From Chrysaora quinquecirrha (Eukaryota; Cnidaria; Scyphozoa; Semaeostomeae; Pelagiidae), in contig JACTAT010000286.1 of NCBI GenBank assembly GCA_014526335.1, positions 186,001-250,000 on the forward strand: a DNA stretch of 64,000 nt. Reading direction: 5' to 3'. The notes beneath the pieces are model-generated. The model worked only from the letters and a program-made list of their open reading frames with translations, searched no databases and was not told the origin of the DNA. The position numbers were made by a program, and so were the translations under genes. Below are positions 38,123 through 48,519 of the stretch, one piece after another. How positions within the stretch are numbered: the first letter of the stretch is position 1; every line of letters starts with the position of its first letter.

Positions 38123-39460
38123 TCAGAGTTTTTCAAAACATACTGTAAAGTAAATATTGCATCGAATTTCATACAAACATGAACGTATGCATTTTGCTAT
38201 TTGCTTACCATTTAAAATCCATTTTCGTGGAGGATTTAATTGTCCATGCGCACAATTTTCAAATGACTTGTCTGAACGATTATGCTTATTCTGAATAGGA
38301 TTAGCAAAGGACTTCCATTTAGCCAAAATTAAACCACTGAAACCATCTTTTGTTGATGTTGCACACCTGTAGAGATGGTTGCAGAGGGATGATAACCAAT
38401 CACCAAGAGTTTTGCAATTTTTTCTTTGCTTGCTTTGGAAATTTTCTTGGTAACTGAGCGAGCCACATGCCATATATCAAAGAAATGCCGTACATGGGGG
38501 AAAGACTCCTGCAGCCACTTGGCAACTCTTTTGTGTCTATCGGATATGAATGAGGCAATCCCTATACCAGCATCTTTCAGGTACTTGAAGCACCTCTGGA
38601 CACCTACAAGTACCATACCTGAACTACTTTTGCATTCATTTTCCTAAATGAAGAAAAAAGAAAATGGTAATTAGAACTATTTTGAATTTCTCATGGAAGC
38701 AAAGGAACTTTGGAAGATGAAACGATTCTCTGTAATGTAATGATGCTTACCTGTACTAATTCAAAATGGATGATCTTTTTAATGTTTTCACGGTAAATTG
38801 TGCAGACACCATATTTTGCTGAATGTCCCTTTGAATCAAATCTTCCATCACCACAAAGAATAACTCTATGTTCACGATGAAGCTCTGTCAGTAATAGCTC
38901 TCTGTACTTTTCCCAATGGTGTATGATTGCAGGGAAGAGGAATTTTTTCTGATGCCGAAAGAAGGTGCGTGCAGTGTAAGTTGGAAGGTTGAAGTGTCTG
39001 CACACAAGTAACACTTTGCTTATTCAAGCACCAGCTGAAAGTTTTGCCAAGCTAAAAAGGATATTACCAGCAGGATAAAGACCAAGGATATATGGCTGGG
39101 ATCTCCATTTCCAACAGTCCTTACCACATGTAATGCAACTCTGATAGATGGTCACCATTGTTCCATTTTGCTCCATTCTAATGGTTGGCTTTGTCCTTAA
39201 AGCAAAACAGTGTGAAGATCTGTAGCAATATTGTATAAAACATGATAATCTTGGGTTCTTCTGGGGGAGTGACATGTGAATCTACCCTGTAAGAAAATGT
39301 TAAAACTTACGTTTTTTTTATAAGAACCCATGACATATGAAACCCACTTGTAAGATTTATGGCAAATAACTTGACTCCAATGGAAGCAAATTCCTGGATG
39401 ACTCAGATATGTTTTCTCTGCTGATTTTGGAATTTCCACATAAGGCAATGGATATCTCGG
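38123..39460 (-). pseudogene. THAP-DDE transposase-like gene, catalytic part
   Basis: Minus-strand segments read VNGVPRYPLPYVEIPKSAEK and SHPGICFHWSQVICHKSYKW (upstream of 39360). Then CITCGKDCWKWRSQPYILGL with YPAGNILFSLAKLS, and NLPTYTARTFFRHQKKFLFP. The core follows: HRVILCGDGRFDSKGHSAKY with GVCTIYRENIKKIIHFELVQ, and after an intron (38644-38750) SGMVLVGVQRCFKYLKDAGI, FISDRHKRVAKWLQESF and RHFFDIWHVARSVTKKISKA. The 'G-D-G-R-x-D' and 'S-D-R-H' aspartates are the likely first and second catalytic residues. This family is usually fused to an N-terminal THAP finger, which lies beyond the pogo-like insertion at 43.5-44.2 kb. Frame breaks near 39024 and after 38400 make it a pseudogene. Confidence 0.65.
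38644..38750 (-). other. 107-nt intron within the transposase gene
   Basis: On the minus strand the donor reads GTACAG|GTAAGCATC and the acceptor TTCATTTAG|GAAAATG. Removing it joins HFELVQ to ENECKSSSGMVLVG without a frame change, which is where the family shows continuous sequence. Confidence 0.65.
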
Positions 39461-40109
39461 AACACCATTGACTCTAGCAAATGTCCAGTTTGCCTCACGG
39501 TGTTTTGGCTTTCGAGCTGTTCAAGATATTAAGGTTTTTCTACACTAGGATTGTACCCTTTAATAAACCACGACATAGGTGTGTACATTTTTTTTACCGC
39601 ACATGCACTTTCTGCTTCAGTCTGCTGTTTTGTTTACATATGTTGTCCATTTTTCTTGTTGTCAACAGGCATTTTGTGCATATCATTGAAACCTGTGTTA
39701 ATGAATGACTGCTTTTTGGCTCAACGTCGAAAACATGGAATACATTAATCCCCAAAAGTTTTGGCAGATAAAGATTCGGCAAAAAAACTTCAGCGAAAAA
39801 ACTTTTGGACACATTTCTCGTAATTTGGGACAAATATACAATTTTATTTCAAAAATATTTTTCGCGTATAAGACAACTGTCATTCGAAGATATATAATAC
39901 AGTTCCCAGAGCAGAACAGAGAAGAATGGCAAAATAGAATAAAGGACAACAAAAACAGCTGTGTTTGAATTGAATTTCCTCACAATATTTTATGTGAATA
40001 AAAAGAATATAAAAAGTCAAAACTCAAAAGTATATAACCGAAGACTGCTTCTTAATAGTTTTGCATTCGTGTAAGTTATTTTTTGTAATAAGTAATGTTT
40101 TGACTTTGT

Positions 40110-41500
40110 GTCCACAGTTCAAGCAAGATCTGCGAATGGGTCTTCTGATGTTAGTTCCATGGTCAAGGCCTCTTTTATTCCCGCCATTTCGAATGCTTTT
40201 ATGATTGTATAGGAGCTATTTCTAAGGTGATCATAAAGACCTAGCAGCCACCTGGCATGAATCGGTTTGATAATCTAAAACTTCAACAGCACATTCACAT
40301 CATAGACACTACTCCCACTATCGATTTGGTGGGTGACTTGTTGCGCATACCAGCATTCAAATTTACTCTTGAGAAACTCTTTGGCGTTACCATTGACGTT
40401 TAGATCCAGAGGCTGAAAATAATCTGTCATATAATTAGGAACATGCAGGATCAAGCAATCATTTTCCTCGATTAACTTATGACTTGTTCCGTGACTTGGC
40501 CTTTAAAGACATCAAAAATCAGCATGGCCTTTTGCTCTTCCAGTAACTCTAACTGAGCCTTTCTTTTCTTGAAGTAGAGGAAAACCACTCTTTCCAAATG
40601 CTCGATTGTCTTTTCTTCGTTGCTCCAATGGTTTGCAGTACATGTGACATTCCAATCATCTGGAAACTCTACCCCTTTTGGAAGACAATGATCGGTGGTT
40701 CCTTGGTAAATCAGTTGCATTGGTAGAAACTGGCCTGACATGGTGATAGTGAAATTACCAGTTATTTGCTTTTTCTTTCCCTTGCCAACAATTGGAACAT
40801 TAGACGTGCCTTGTGTGTGATAGATTCACTTTCCTGTGCAAACATAGGGGAGAGGTGTTTGGTCAAAATTCACTATGAGATCTTCTGGAATTTCATGCCA
40901 CGCTTGAAGTCCCTTTATTTTTCTTTGAAAATCTAACTTAGTTTCGTTAAGTAAAGCTGGAGCAATTGGAATCTTTGCAGTAGTGGCCATACGACTTGTC
41001 ATTTTTTTACCAAGTTTTTCGAAACGATACAAAACTCGCCGTGACCAATCAGTACTGAGGTCGATGTAACCACCATTTTCCAACAGCAATGAGCGATCGT
41101 TTGCGATAATGACACCTCTTGCAACAGCACAAATGACAGTTGCAGAAACAGGAGCCCCTCTCAATAAAAAATTTGCAACAGTTTCGATCACAGTTTCATC
41201 AAATTTTCAGGTAACAATGTGGGTCGGTTTTTTTCTTTACAATTTCAGTCATATCACAATCCTCTGCTCTTTTAGATATTTTCAGTTTTGTGTAGGCCAA
41301 TTTGAAGTCACTAACAGTTTGCCTTTTCAAGCCAGGATATTTCAAGCCAAGGACTCTAATAGCATATGCGTTTCCATGGTCTGCAGCATGTTTACCGATC
41401 TTGGCTCTCTGAGTTGGTGTCCATACGCGATATTTGGATCGCTTTCCTTTATTTTCTTCAACCTTACATAATTTGTCGACTACACTATCTTTTTCTCTTT
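40110..41500 (-). pseudogene. pogo-like transposase (CENP-B HTH plus DDE)
   Basis: In minus-strand order: GKRSKYRVWTPTQRAKIGKH and AADHGNAYAIRVLGLKYPGL (about 41340-41470) form the N-terminal helix-turn-helix. Then come VSATVICAVARGVIIANDRS (41090-41160) and the CENP-B-type phrase WSRRVLYRFEKLGKKMTSRM. The DDE part reads IPEDLIVNFDQTPLPYVCTG (first Asp), VTCTANHWSNEEKTIEHLER, KAMLIFDVFKGQVTEQ (second Asp), and LILHVPNYMTDYFQPLDLNV with NGNAKEFLKSKF (third acidic site). Frameshifts near 41200, 40820 and 40470 break it. Transposase would bind the TIRs and cut at TA; here it is inactive. Confidence 0.8.
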
Positions 41501-41830
41501 CGCTCCAAGTCTTTTTTCTTCAGTAGATACAGTCTCACTTGGTTTGGTTGGTTAAAAATACTTGAACAAGGCCATCGTTGCTTTTGACCACACTTTATGC
41601 TTTCATCTACCCTTCTCTTTCAATCTAAATTTCTCGTCTTCCATCCACGTGTCACACTAATGTTTTCAGGGGGTTATAGTATAATTAATCAGCAGATATT
41701 CATTCGTACAATTTCAACAACATTTAATATCTTTATACATCTGTAGATAGATAGAAAAATTTAAGCTCAACCCCCGTTTTTTCATGTTTGAAAAAATGAA
41801 GGTATAGATGAAAAAAGAAAATTGTCTAGA

Positions 41831-42312
41831 TCTGGGCTGCCACTCTGTGCTGGCTAGTTTCTCTTCCCCTACAATGTACAACGCTTGCGGAAACACCCTA
41901 CTTTATCCTAAGGAGAATTTCCATATTTCCCCTACGTTCCTGTACAATAATCCCTACAAAATTCCTCCTACGAGATCCCGGTTACCTGCTACAATTTTTT
42001 TTATAAATTCTTAAGTTGTTTAAAATTTACTTCAATAAAAGGCGTCTAATTAAAAGGGTGTGGTAACCGAAATGCTGGAATCTTTGTGATAATTACCCAC
42101 AAAATCTGGAACAAATGACGAGTGAAACCATCATAGTTTTTTGTGAGTCTCAGCCCTGAAGCAGCCCTGTATGCCAGGGCAAAATATGGGCAATTTTAGG
42201 TTATAGTTTTGTTTTTTTTTTGTCTTTTTCTGCTTGTGCCATTTTGTGTCATTTCTGTTCCCATTTTTTTGCTAGATGCCCTGTTTCCCCGACCCCTACC
42301 AGTGGCAGCCCT
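41831..42312. mobile_element. Small element with hAT-like ends (putative)
   Basis: CTGGGCTGCCACT at 41831 and AGTGGCAGCCCTG at 42301-42313 form short inverted ends like those of the hAT end at 20397. The interior has CCCCTAC-type subterminal words at both sides. No 8-bp target duplication was convincing, so the call is provisional. It has no coding sequence. Confidence 0.4.
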
Positions 42313-42468
42313 GAGACAGATTTATATGAAAAGTCAAACAAAACAAAAGGAAACAAAAAATAACTTCAGAGAGGTCATCCAAAGGTCAGCAAATGTTTGC
42401 TTTTAATTTCTCTTATTCTCTCGCACCCTAAAAGAACATTACAATTTCTAAACTTAGTTACGGATAAC

Positions 42469-43044
42469 ATGGAGTCTGTGTTTAAGACAAAAATTGCAAG
42501 CAGAGGGTGGCATTTTTACGGAAAAGCTACGTGGAAAAGTCCAAAAAAGGAACAACGATTGCATGCAGAGCAAGAAAAAAGAAAAGGTGGCATTGATGCA
42601 CGACCCTTTTGCAGGAGCATGGAAAATGAAAAGCAGAGATAAGCTGACTGCTGAGACCGTTGGAAACATCCCGAAAGAATTGTCAAGGGCTGCCTTTTTT
42701 TTCCTAAAGAGACGAGGGAAGATCTCCCTAGGATTGTATTTGAAGAAAAATATCAACCTTCCCCGATACCAAAAGGAGGATTAGAAATTATGCTTGAAGT
42801 CAAATTGAAGATTGAAGATGACAAGAGAAAGATTCTCGAACGCTTTCAGAACATAATTGAAAGTAATTACAAGAACAATACGACAAGCAAGCGCCCAATT
42901 TATGACCAGGCACAGGCAGTTTTGAACCTGCAAGCCGAGAATTTTGGAGCAGCTCCGGAATCTTTTAAGTCAGGTGAAGAGGGTGAAGAAGAAGAGGATC
43001 ATCTAATTGATGACGGAGACGATGAAGTTATTTGTGTTGATTAA
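42469..43044 (+). pseudogene. HIRAN-like passenger ORF of the pogo-like element
   Basis: The plus strand, opposite to the transposase, begins at ATG 42469 (MESVFKTKIASRGWHFYGKA, then TWKSPKKEQRLHAEQEK). After a frame change it reads KVALMHDPFAGAWKMKSRDK with LTAETVGNIPKELSRAAFFF. The last part, KLKIEDDKRKILERFQNIIE followed by an acidic tail, is in a third frame. The 'D-P-(F/Y) ... V-G-x-I-P-(K/R)-E-(L/I)' arrangement resembles the HIRAN domain, which in eukaryotes binds 3' DNA ends in helicases such as HLTF. The ORF spans almost the whole right third of the transposon. Two indels break it. Its role in transposition, if any, is unknown. Confidence 0.55.
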
Positions 43045-43519
43045 AACAATTAATTTCGTGCTATTTAAAGCTTGTAAAACGAAATTAGAAAAAAAAACTT
43101 TCCCAAGATTTTTGGCGTTACAAACTTTCAGACACTTCTTTGTCCGAAAGTTTGTCGTGCCAAAACTTTTGGGGATTAATGTAATTTTGTGTTGGCAATA
43201 CTGCTAGGTTTGGGATTGTCGCATGTAGGACACTCAAAAACAGGAAAACCTCAAAGATGAACTGGACATCCTGAACTGTGTGTTTGTGTCTCTGGCTGAG
43301 CCTCTGCTCTGATTTCGTCTGCATCTGCTTCAGTGCTTTCTGGCAACTGGATATCCTCTTTGTGTTCTCGATTGCTTACTTGTATGGTTCTTAGCAGCTA
43401 CAAATGGAAAGATTTCATTTAGGTTTAGAAAGTAAAGTATTACGAGTATGTATTATGAGTTATGTATTACGAGTGATGTATTACGAGTTTCATTTGTAAT
43501 GGTGTTATTCATTTACTTC

Positions 43520-44209
43520 TAATAATTACCATAGAATATCGCAGTATTTTTTGTAGCCTATTATCGTGAAATTAGAACCTTCCCAGATAAGTACATGACC
43601 CTCAAACCAAGATGTGAAAACGGAAAGGTTAGCATTTCTCTGTCTTATCAACATGGGTTTTGATAAAAGCAATGATATTTTGATGAAGAAAATCATTGTC
43701 ACTGCTCTTCTTTCTCTCGTTGAGGTTGCCGTTCCAGCTGAAGTGCTCTCCGATTCTTGATTTCTTGTTTGTGGATTGAAAACAGTCAGTAATGCATCTT
43801 TTTTTAAAAAGTGCCTCATGTTTGAACTGTCGAAGCCAGGAAGGTCTAGAGCGAACAGTTTCTCGTACGATTCAGGTGTTAAATGGTCAGAACACAAATA
43901 AGAACCAACTGAGTATGTTTCGGGATTGAAATTCACGTGATACCTCTAAACAAAGCGGGTCCATTGCCTCCGTAAATTCTTGTCTTTTCTGGGAAACATG
44001 TGCATGCTTATGCCTGGTGTCATACTACTATTTGTACAGCTGATACCTTTACGTAATCCTGCCACACAGAATTGACCTCCTCGTTTCGCCTTTTTACTTT
44101 TCGGTACACATGATTCTTGGTCTGGACTGCCATTACCACTTCCATAGGATTGTGATGATTTTTGAGGGTCCATTTCGCTACTCAGTTTAGTGTGTGATTC
44201 TGTTTTCAT
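43520..44209 (-). pseudogene. THAP zinc-finger part of the THAP-DDE gene
   Basis: The minus strand reads MKTESHTKLSSEMDPQKSSQ, a polar leader, then GGQFCVAGLRKGISCTNSSM with TPGISMHMFPRKDKNLRRQW and TRFV. After an in-frame TAG it continues RYHVNFNPETYSVGSYLCSD with HLTPESYEKLF. The Cys-x-x-x-x-x-x-Cys ... Trp ... Cys-x2-His set and the 'M-F-P' are the THAP (C2CH) signature for sequence-specific DNA binding. The TAG lies in the spacer before the second zinc ligand pair and truncates the finger. A Ser/Thr-rich region follows. The pogo-like transposon separates it from the DDE part at 38.1-39.5 kb. Confidence 0.7.
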
Positions 44210-46290
44210 GAAAAACTGATCTGTCCTCTTCTGTGGACTATGAAAACTGATATTTAATTAGCGTCATTTATTACCCATGGAACATTTGGAATTTCCTTTC
44301 AAGTTTTCAATATCGAAAAAGCCCCCAAAATCTTTTAAAATGACACATGAACAAAATTATGTCAACACCATCTTGTTTTACACCAGCCAGAATCACCTAG
44401 AATCAGTCCGGACTGGACAGAAATGGGATTAGGATTGTGAATCTTGGAATGGGAATCAAATTCAGTAGGTCATGTTTAATACCTTTTGATTTCTCTTAAA
44501 AACTTTTTAAAGCTGGGTTTTCACAAAAGTCGATTTCATCAAACTAGCAGCACATGATAAAATATTATCATATGTGTCATGGCCGGCAACAGCTTTTTAC
44601 TTAAAAATTTTGGAATCCAAATCGAAACAAAAATTGTACAGGAAACTAAAGCCTGCCGCACACTGTGAGCAAAATGCTGAGCAAAATGCTATTCCTGTCA
44701 CTTTGCTCCGCAAAATTCTTAACATGTGCATGGAATTTTGTGGTGAGAAATTTGTGATTTGTACCTGTGAGGAAAATATCTGAAAAAGTATGAATTAAAT
44801 TGAAATGAAGCCATTGCAGTGCAACTGTGTTTACTGAAAGACTGTGTTTACCTAAAATGCTTACCGCCACCGCACATGGTGAGGAATTTGCATTGAATGG
44901 CAAAAAATATTAAACATGATAAAATATTTCCTTACATGTACAAATGACCAATCTCAGTGAAAATTTCACACACACTGTGAGAATTTTACTGAGCAGCATT
45001 TTGTTCAGCATGTGTGGGGAACTTAAGTCACACAAACACAGAGAGGCCTAAGATGCAAAAAAATGAAAACATTTCAAACGGTAATTATTACACTTTGCAT
45101 GTTTATTTAAAAAATTAGAATCTGTAATGTTGACAGATCCAACTGTGCACTTGCATAAGCACACCATGTGCAAACAGGAAGCGCCCCATGATTCTTTCTT
45201 GTATATAATTGTAAATATCATTGATTAACGTTTGTTCAGTATGTAGCATAAAGCATGTAGTCTGTATCTGTGCCATCTCTCTCTAACAATGTGACTTCGG
45301 TCACAAGCAAGCATACAACAACATTACAGAATCAACATGACATGGTTGTAATACACGTTTTTTTATCGGAAGTATTCTGTTTCTGTTGAGACTGGAGTTT
45401 AGAGTTTTGGAATTTGCTTTATCAAAATGAGGCTTAGCGTTATATACACTGCTCCTTGTCTGCAAATGCCTTTAAAGTTACCTCATTTTCCAGGAGGTCT
45501 TAGGCCGAGTTCCTTAGAAAATGTTCCTTTTATGACAAAAGTAATGTTATTGACATATAAAAAACGTGTACTTATTGACACATGAAAATGTGTAGTTATT
45601 GACATATAAGAAGTACGTCTTTATTAAATCAGTAGTTCAGTTTATAGCAGTATGCAAAGAGAACACAAAAACTGCTTCTTGTGGCCATGTTATAGCTTCA
45701 CTGTGTCATTAAGAACTTGGATGTTCTGATAATGGAATTCTTCAAAATAGCTGTGCAAGCAATCTTATACAAAATAAACATAAACAGGCCCTTCAGGTGT
45801 TTGAATTTTTCTTTACTTGTCTGTGTATCGTATGGCAGCATGTGACTTCAATTTCATTTAGCTACGATCCTCTTCAGATCTTTCAGGTGAATGGAGGATT
45901 GCATTCAATTTTCATCCGCAGTGGAGACAATAAATAAGTGTCAGGAGTGTCATACATTGAAGTTTTTGTGAAACTCGAATTCTAAAATAACCTTGAAACC
46001 ATCTTGTGCTCATCTTTAAACGTAAAAACATGGGTTTGATCCTTGCTCTTTTGGAATCAATTCTTGATTTGCCCGAAGTCTTAGTTTCTGGGAAATTTCT
46101 GGGCAAAGGGTAGCAAGTAACCCCTCTGGAGGTGAGCGCAGCGAGCGAGTGGAGTGGAAACTTACACTTGTAACTTTTGTCACACGTTAATTATTCATAG
46201 CCATTGGTCACATGCAAACCCTGGATCAAGGAGCAAGGCGGGTTTTCAAGTCCAGAATCCAAGAAAAAGAATCAACTAAAGTTTCACCAA
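44210..46290. other. Intergenic, degenerate repeats only
   Basis: No coding region was recognised. Three 25-bp tandem units (TTATTGACATATAAAAAACG and variants) lie at about 45547-45623. Weak inverted similarity links 44650-44690 with 44965-45015 (CACACTGTGAG and AGCAAAATGCTGAGCA words), possibly an old miniature element. Confidence 0.4.
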
Positions 46291-46291
46291 A

Positions 46292-46480
46292 TTGGCAGAC
46301 AAACGAGAAACTCCGGAGAGTTCTCCAGTGAAGCCGATAGAGTACATTTCACCAAGTCGGAACAATGTTTGGGCACTTTGTGAAATCGATATTCACGATA
46401 AATACAAGAATCAAGTTCAGTTTTGTGTGAAGATCTTTACAGAGAATGGAGACACTCGGCAGTTGTTTGAAACTATCTGA
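46292..46480 (+). other. Short unrecognised ORF
   Basis: A 62-codon frame begins MADKRETPESSPVKPIEYIS and has a plausible soluble composition, with a CpG-rich stretch (GAGCGCAGCGAGCGAGTGGA) about 150 bp upstream. It could be the first exon of a host gene, but no donor splice or continuation was identified and no family was recognised. Confidence 0.2.
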
Positions 46481-46536
46481 GCACCAATTCAATCCCCACA
46501 CAGATCTAACATAATTCTGAAGAGGCTACTGTTCTA

Positions 46537-46942
46537 TAAAAGCTTTTTTTCGTCTTACACTCCTCAGGGTATAAATGTCAGAAACAGACTGAAAAAATGA
46601 ACTAAGGCAGATTTTATACCAAGATATGGCTTGAAATGCACCGATCAGAAAGAGAAGCTGAATTGGCATTGTGTTTTAAACACCAATCAGCTAGCCAGAT
46701 ACAGTGGGAAGACGAGTACAACTTGCTTTCATTTTCATACTTGGACTATTCAATTAATTCTATTGGTCTTCCAGCTGTACCCGGCTAGCTGATTGTTGTT
46801 TAAAACACAATGCCAATTCAACTTCTCTTTCCGATTGGTGCATTTTGGGCCACATCTTGGTATTAAATTTGCCCTAGTTCATTGTTTCTGTCTGTTTCTG
46901 ACTAATATAGTCTGAGGAGTTTCAGATGAAAAAAAGCTTTTA
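46537..46942. repeat. 406-bp foldback element
   Basis: The left arm (46537-46724) and right arm (about 46755-46942) are inverted copies of each other: TAAAAGCTTTTTTTCG at one end and AAAAAGCTTTTA at the other, with GCATTGTGTTTTAAAC and GTTTAAAACACAATGC paired inside. The arms are about 185 bp and well matched. The same end sequence (TTTTTCGTCTGAAACTCTTCAG) occurs near 4147, inside the Mutator-like element. Confidence 0.85.
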
Positions 46943-47884
46943 AGTATGCCCAAAAATGTTTCCAATGTTGATCGCAATTTCAAAGTTTTGTACAACTCAA
47001 AAACTATGTACATATCATATGTTTCTTCATATGTATGCTTTAGAAAATTGTGTTAAAAACCTTTCAATAAAATCTTAGAAAATTATGTATTGGTGGACCA
47101 TTTAAATGTTTTGCTCCCAATGGATAATTTAATTAAACAACTATTAAGCTGAATCACTTTGGGACATTTTCCTGTTTACCGTGTATTTATTAATTTGTTC
47201 TTCAAAGTCCAGTGAGTCATCTGTTGATGGACAAGACGAGTCTGTGCTCTCAGGCTCCAAATTAATCTTATTACTGAAGAATGTGCTATCCCATTCATCA
47301 TCAACAGTAGCTTCTTGTGACTGTACATCATCTTCAAAGCTGATGTTTTTAAAACTCTTTCCATGTTTTCCATGATACCAGTTGCCAAGTCATACCATCA
47401 AAAAGGACAACATTTTTTTAAATGTCTTCAACAGATCTAATCTTTTGAAAATTAGCTACCAATCTTGAGATGGTGAGAGCAGGCAGGCCTGTAACCATGT
47501 CCATTCCAGTTAAAAGATTATCCTTGTATACTTGTAGCTTTTGCTTCAAAACTTCTCTTCACGCCTCAATTTCTCTTCACAATTCAGTTTTTTGTAAGAA
47601 CTTGCAGCAGTCTGCAAATGTCACAGGAATTGTGACTTAGATTAACTGCAGAATAATTGCCAGGGAAAAGTCTTAATGCAATCCTCAGTTAAATCATGAA
47701 ACATTTCATATGGCCGTTCATCTGCTTTGTAAAACATGGCAAGTTCTTCATCAAAATAAGCAAACAAGGCATGAACAAGACTGTGTTCACGACAGAGTAC
47801 TATGTATCTTGAACAGGCTCTACTTTCTGCTTTCACTTGCGCTGGGTGCCAGGTTAAGCTGAACGTATCGTTTGCAATGCCCAC
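46943..47884. other. Unrecognised region with weak minus-strand frames
   Basis: Minus-strand frames at 47176-47388 and 47642-47884 show ordinary composition. The second (SLTWHPAQVKAESRACSRYI, then ALFAYFDEELAMFYKADERP) looks protein-like and may be a fragment of an unidentified gene. No motif allows a name. Confidence 0.25.
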
Positions 47885-48163
47885 ATATCATTCCCCATTC
47901 TCGGTCTCTGATTGGTTAAAAATGAACGATACGCTACCGATTGCGTGATTTGATTGCCTGAGGCGAATAGTATGCTGGTGGCATTAAGTAGTCCGTCTTT
48001 TAGCCTATGGGTCATTCGTTACATTTGCATGTTTGTGAACAAATGGCGGAAATTTGCTCACAGCTCACTTCGTGAAGTCAGAGTATTTTTCTGTGTCTGG
48101 TGTTTTGAAGATCTCAAGGTTTTCATTTCTGGATAATCAAGCAAGACTTGCTCTTCATCTGAG
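47885..48163 (+). promoter_or_regulatory. Putative promoter and first exon of the mini-exon transcript
   Basis: The stretch has an inverted CCAAT box (CTGATTGGTTA at about 47909), above-average CpG for this window, and ends at a strong donor (CATCTGAG|GTAAGTTTTA) at 48163/48164. An ATGGCGGA-like word lies at 48042. A transcription start was not located. It is interpreted together with the cassette series that follows. Confidence 0.4.
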
Positions 48164-48519
48164 GTAAGTTTTACTTATATATTTTAGCCATAGGAGCAGA
48201 TAAATCTTTTTGTTGGATAGGGCCTAAAGCTAATTACATATTTTTACCATTGTATATTGTACCTTTCACTTAACTTCTAGTTAAGTTTGTAAGCTGACTT
48301 GTACAATATTTACAACTGACTTTGCTTAGCTCCTCCATCATATCCTTTGCTTGTGTACAAATCTCATAGCAACTTCATGTAATTGCACTGAATCGATTCA
48401 CTTCAATCTTACGTTTGCAGTGTCCAGTGTCGGGGTTATGTACTAAATAATCCCCATACCCAAAAATCCTTCTGGAAACTATGGAGTTTTCTCAAAAATA
48501 GTATTTCCTTTTTTTTCAG

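Larger units (their letters stand above)
39743..43181. mobile_element. pogo/Tigger-like DNA transposon (3.44 kb) with a passenger ORF
   Basis: The ends carry the inverted repeat CATTAATCCCCAAAAGTTTT (then GGCA), at 39743-39766 and, reversed, at 43158-43181, flanked by TA on each side (39741-39742 and 43182-43183). TA duplication and a DDE/CENP-B transposase identify a pogo-type element of the Tc1/mariner superfamily. Subterminal sequence also matches between the ends (AAAACTT words). The transposase runs leftward (41500-40110) and a HIRAN-like ORF runs rightward (42469-43044). A 480-bp miniature element lies between them. It interrupts the THAP-DDE gene. Confidence 0.85.

Noticed and set aside
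41831..42312. 8-bp hAT target duplication around the small element
   Set aside because: Flanks GTCTAGAT and AGACAGAT share only a few bases, so the element is kept as provisional on its ends alone.
44650..45015. A PIF/Harbinger-like miniature element
   Set aside because: Inverted CACACTGTGAG and AGCAAAATGCT words are present, but the arms do not align over more than about 30 bp and no target duplication is visible.
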